DNA of 64,000 nt from Plasmodium relictum (lineage: Eukaryota; Apicomplexa; Aconoidasida; Haemosporida; Plasmodiidae): assembly GCF_900005765.1 (NCBI RefSeq), contig NC_041682.1, positions 643,399 through 707,398 of the forward strand, written 5' to 3'. The translations under genes and the position numbers were made by a program. This document shows positions 62,671-64,000 of this stretch, piece after piece. Below the pieces are notes generated by a model. It saw only the letters and a list, made by a program, of their open reading frames with translations, was not told the origin of the DNA and did no database searches. Position 1 is the first letter of the stretch. Every line of letters begins with the position of its first letter.

Positions 62671-63074
62671 CCTAAAACGACGATGTGAGGAGGAGGAGAG
62701 AGGACAAAGAGAGAGAGAGAGAGAGAGTAATGTGTATAAGAGGAGGGAGAGTTTTTTCGGCTAACATGAACGTCATACGGCTACCCCGCTGCCAGTCGGC
62801 GATCGTAGCGAGTATTATGTGTTCTCAAGGGAGGAGACAGACTCTGTCTGTCTGTACTACGAAACGAATGGGAATCTTTTGACGATTGTATTGCGCGCAT
62901 GATACGACATCGAGGAACAACAACGAACTTACGATGGAAGAGCGTTGTGGTGAGGTTGGACGATGAGAGGTTGAGGAAGACATTTCCGTTATCCCCAGAA
63001 CACACACTATATGAGAGAGAGGTATGCGCGCGCCTTTGCATAGTATATAAGTATTAATAAATAATATATATAGT
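62671..63074 (+). promoter_or_regulatory. GC-rich, purine-rich leader of the rRNA unit (5' external transcribed spacer, possibly with Pol I promoter)
   Basis: At about 62671 composition changes abruptly from roughly 15% G+C to near 50%. The segment contains a purine block with a (GA)n run at about 62708-62727, CTGT repeats near 62841, and CG-rich words (ATTGCGCGCATG at about 62889, TGCGCGCGCC at 63025). The last about 35 bases before the 18S start return to A/T. The position directly upstream of the 18S gene, with no intervening gene, points to the transcribed leader and perhaps the promoter. The transcription start cannot be placed from sequence. Short ORFs on both strands here are incidental to the high GC. 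Confidence 0.55.
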
Positions 63075-64000
63075 AACCTGGTTGATCTTGCCAGTAGTCA
63101 TATGCTTGTCTCAAAGATTAAGCCATGCAAGTGAAAGTATATATATATTTATTATATAGAAACTGCGAACGGCTCATTAAAACAGTTATAATCTACTTGA
63201 CATTTTTTTTATAAGGATAACTACGGAAAAGCTGTAGCTAATACTTGAACGATTGTTCTTCAGTTCCCCAAAAAGGTTCTGTAGAACACGTATTTGTTAA
63301 GCCTAATAAGAAAAAAGTTATTAACTTAAGGAATTATAACAAAGAAGGAACACATAATAAAACTTTGTTTTATTTAGTGTGTATCAATCGAGTTTCTGAC
63401 CTATCAGCTTTTGATGTTAGGGTATTGGCCTAACATGGCTATGACGGGTAACGGGGAATTAGAGTTCGATTCCGGAGAGGGAGCCTGAGAAATAGCTACC
63501 ACATCTAAGGAAGGCAGCAGGCGCGTAAATTACCCAATTCTAAAGAAGAGAGGTAGTGACAAGAAATAACAAGGTAAGGTCAAATTTTGGCTTTGCCATT
63601 GGAATGATAGGAATTTAAAAACTTCCTAAAGTAACAATTGGAGGGCAAGTCTGGTGCCAGCAGCCGCGGTAATTCCAGCTCCAATAGCGTATATTAAAAT
63701 TGTTGCAGTTAAAACGCTCGTAGTTGAATTTCAAAGAATCAATTTTTAAGGTAATGCTTTATCGGATACGTGTTAAATGGTGCTTCGGCGCGTATTTTTC
63801 ACAATTCTGATATTATGTATTCCTTAAAATAAAATAGGTTCTTTTTAAAAATTCTTCGTTGCTTTATGTGATGAGAATTTTTGTTACTTTGAGTAAATTA
63901 GAGTGTTCAAAGCAAACAGTTTAAAACAGCTAAAACTGTGTTTGAATACTACAGCATGGAATAACAAAATTGAACAAGCTAAAATTTTTGTTCTTTTTTC
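63075..64000 (+). rRNA. 18S rRNA: 18S small-subunit rRNA, 5' part (truncated by window end)
   Basis: Begins with the universal eukaryotic start AACCTGGTTGATCTTGCCAG (CTTGCC, as in Plasmodium, not CCTGCC), then TAGTCATATGCTTGTCTC. Other conserved blocks: GAAACTGCGAACGGCTCATT at about 63160, GGGTAACGGGGAATTAGAGT near 63446, GCAGCAGGCGCGTAAATTAC near 63516, and the 530 loop GCCAGCAGCCGCGGTAATTC near 63656. The last stretch (GAATACTACAGCATGGAATA, ACAAAATTGAACAAGCTAAA) is Plasmodium-type sequence after the V4 region. About 926 of roughly 2,100 nt are present. Plasmodium carries a few unlinked, stage-specific rRNA units. Which type this is (A, S or other) cannot be told from this part. Confidence 0.98.

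Noticed and set aside
62685-63041. Three 60-86-codon frames on both strands in the GC-rich block
   Set aside because: High local GC reduces stop codons. The frames conflict with each other, show no recognisable domain and lie in the rRNA leader.
63245-63433. 62-codon frame inside the 18S gene
   Set aside because: Chance frame within conserved rRNA sequence.

Overview
This is a stretch of a malaria-parasite (Plasmodium) nuclear chromosome. Evidence: about 80-85% A+T, long poly(T), poly(A) and (TA)n tracts between genes, proteins swollen by Asn/Lys/Glu-rich low-complexity sequence, small phase-matched GT-AG introns, the Plasmodium-specific repetitive organellar protein, and the 5' part of a Plasmodium-type 18S rRNA ending the window. 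Divergence from the P. falciparum rRNA and proteins I remember suggests another species, possibly an avian parasite, but I cannot fix it.

Layout. (-) 1-971: 3'-truncated Sec66/Sec71-like ER translocon subunit. (+) 3020-9259: large secreted SEL1-repeat protein, candidate HRD3. (-) 9868-12109: condensin II kleisin CAP-H2. (-) 12937-14265: organelle-type 5'-3' exonuclease. (+) 15918-19069: 11-exon WD40-like protein of a family also found in plants. (+) 20323-21576: ribosome-biogenesis factor MAK16. (-) 22182-23453: decayed clamp-loader-like AAA+ protein. (-) 24854-24925: tRNA-Gln(CUG). (+) 26346-27127: tiny four-exon Jupiter/HN1-like protein. (-) 27595-28275: ERCC1. (+) 29190-30494: unrecognised protein. 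(+) 32542-39135: giant STE-like protein kinase. (+) 41759-46576: ROPE. (-) 46871-48654: 10-exon DHHC palmitoyltransferase. (+) 49257-50036: small two-exon unknown. (-) 50564-52081: long-chain polyprenyl (octaprenyl) diphosphate synthase. (+) 53267-57382: repeat-rich protein ending in an OB fold. Then about 5.3 kb without genes, a GC-rich leader at 62671-63074, and 18S rRNA from 63075 to the edge.

Most genes are single-copy housekeeping genes: DNA repair and replication (ERCC1, exonuclease, clamp-loader relative, OB-fold protein), chromosome structure (CAP-H2), ER translocation and quality control (Sec66-like, SEL1/HRD3-like), ribosome production (MAK16, rRNA), lipid and isoprenoid modification (DHHC, OPPS) and invasion-related coiled coil (ROPE). 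They form no operons. As I remember it (not checked), the block from ERCC1 to the OB-fold gene matches the left arm of P. falciparum chromosome 2 in order and orientation, but that chromosome carries no rRNA unit, so the right end would be a rearranged synteny edge.

The observations I rate highest are: a Jupiter/HN1-like microprotein whose 4-nt first and 14-nt last exons hide its ends; an OB fold hidden behind about 1,180 residues of repeats; a clamp-loader relative that has lost its ATPase motifs; a kinase with about 200 residues inserted between the glycine loop and the catalytic lysine; a Sec66-like gene split into short exons; and the abrupt GC-rich, purine-rich leader before the 18S gene.
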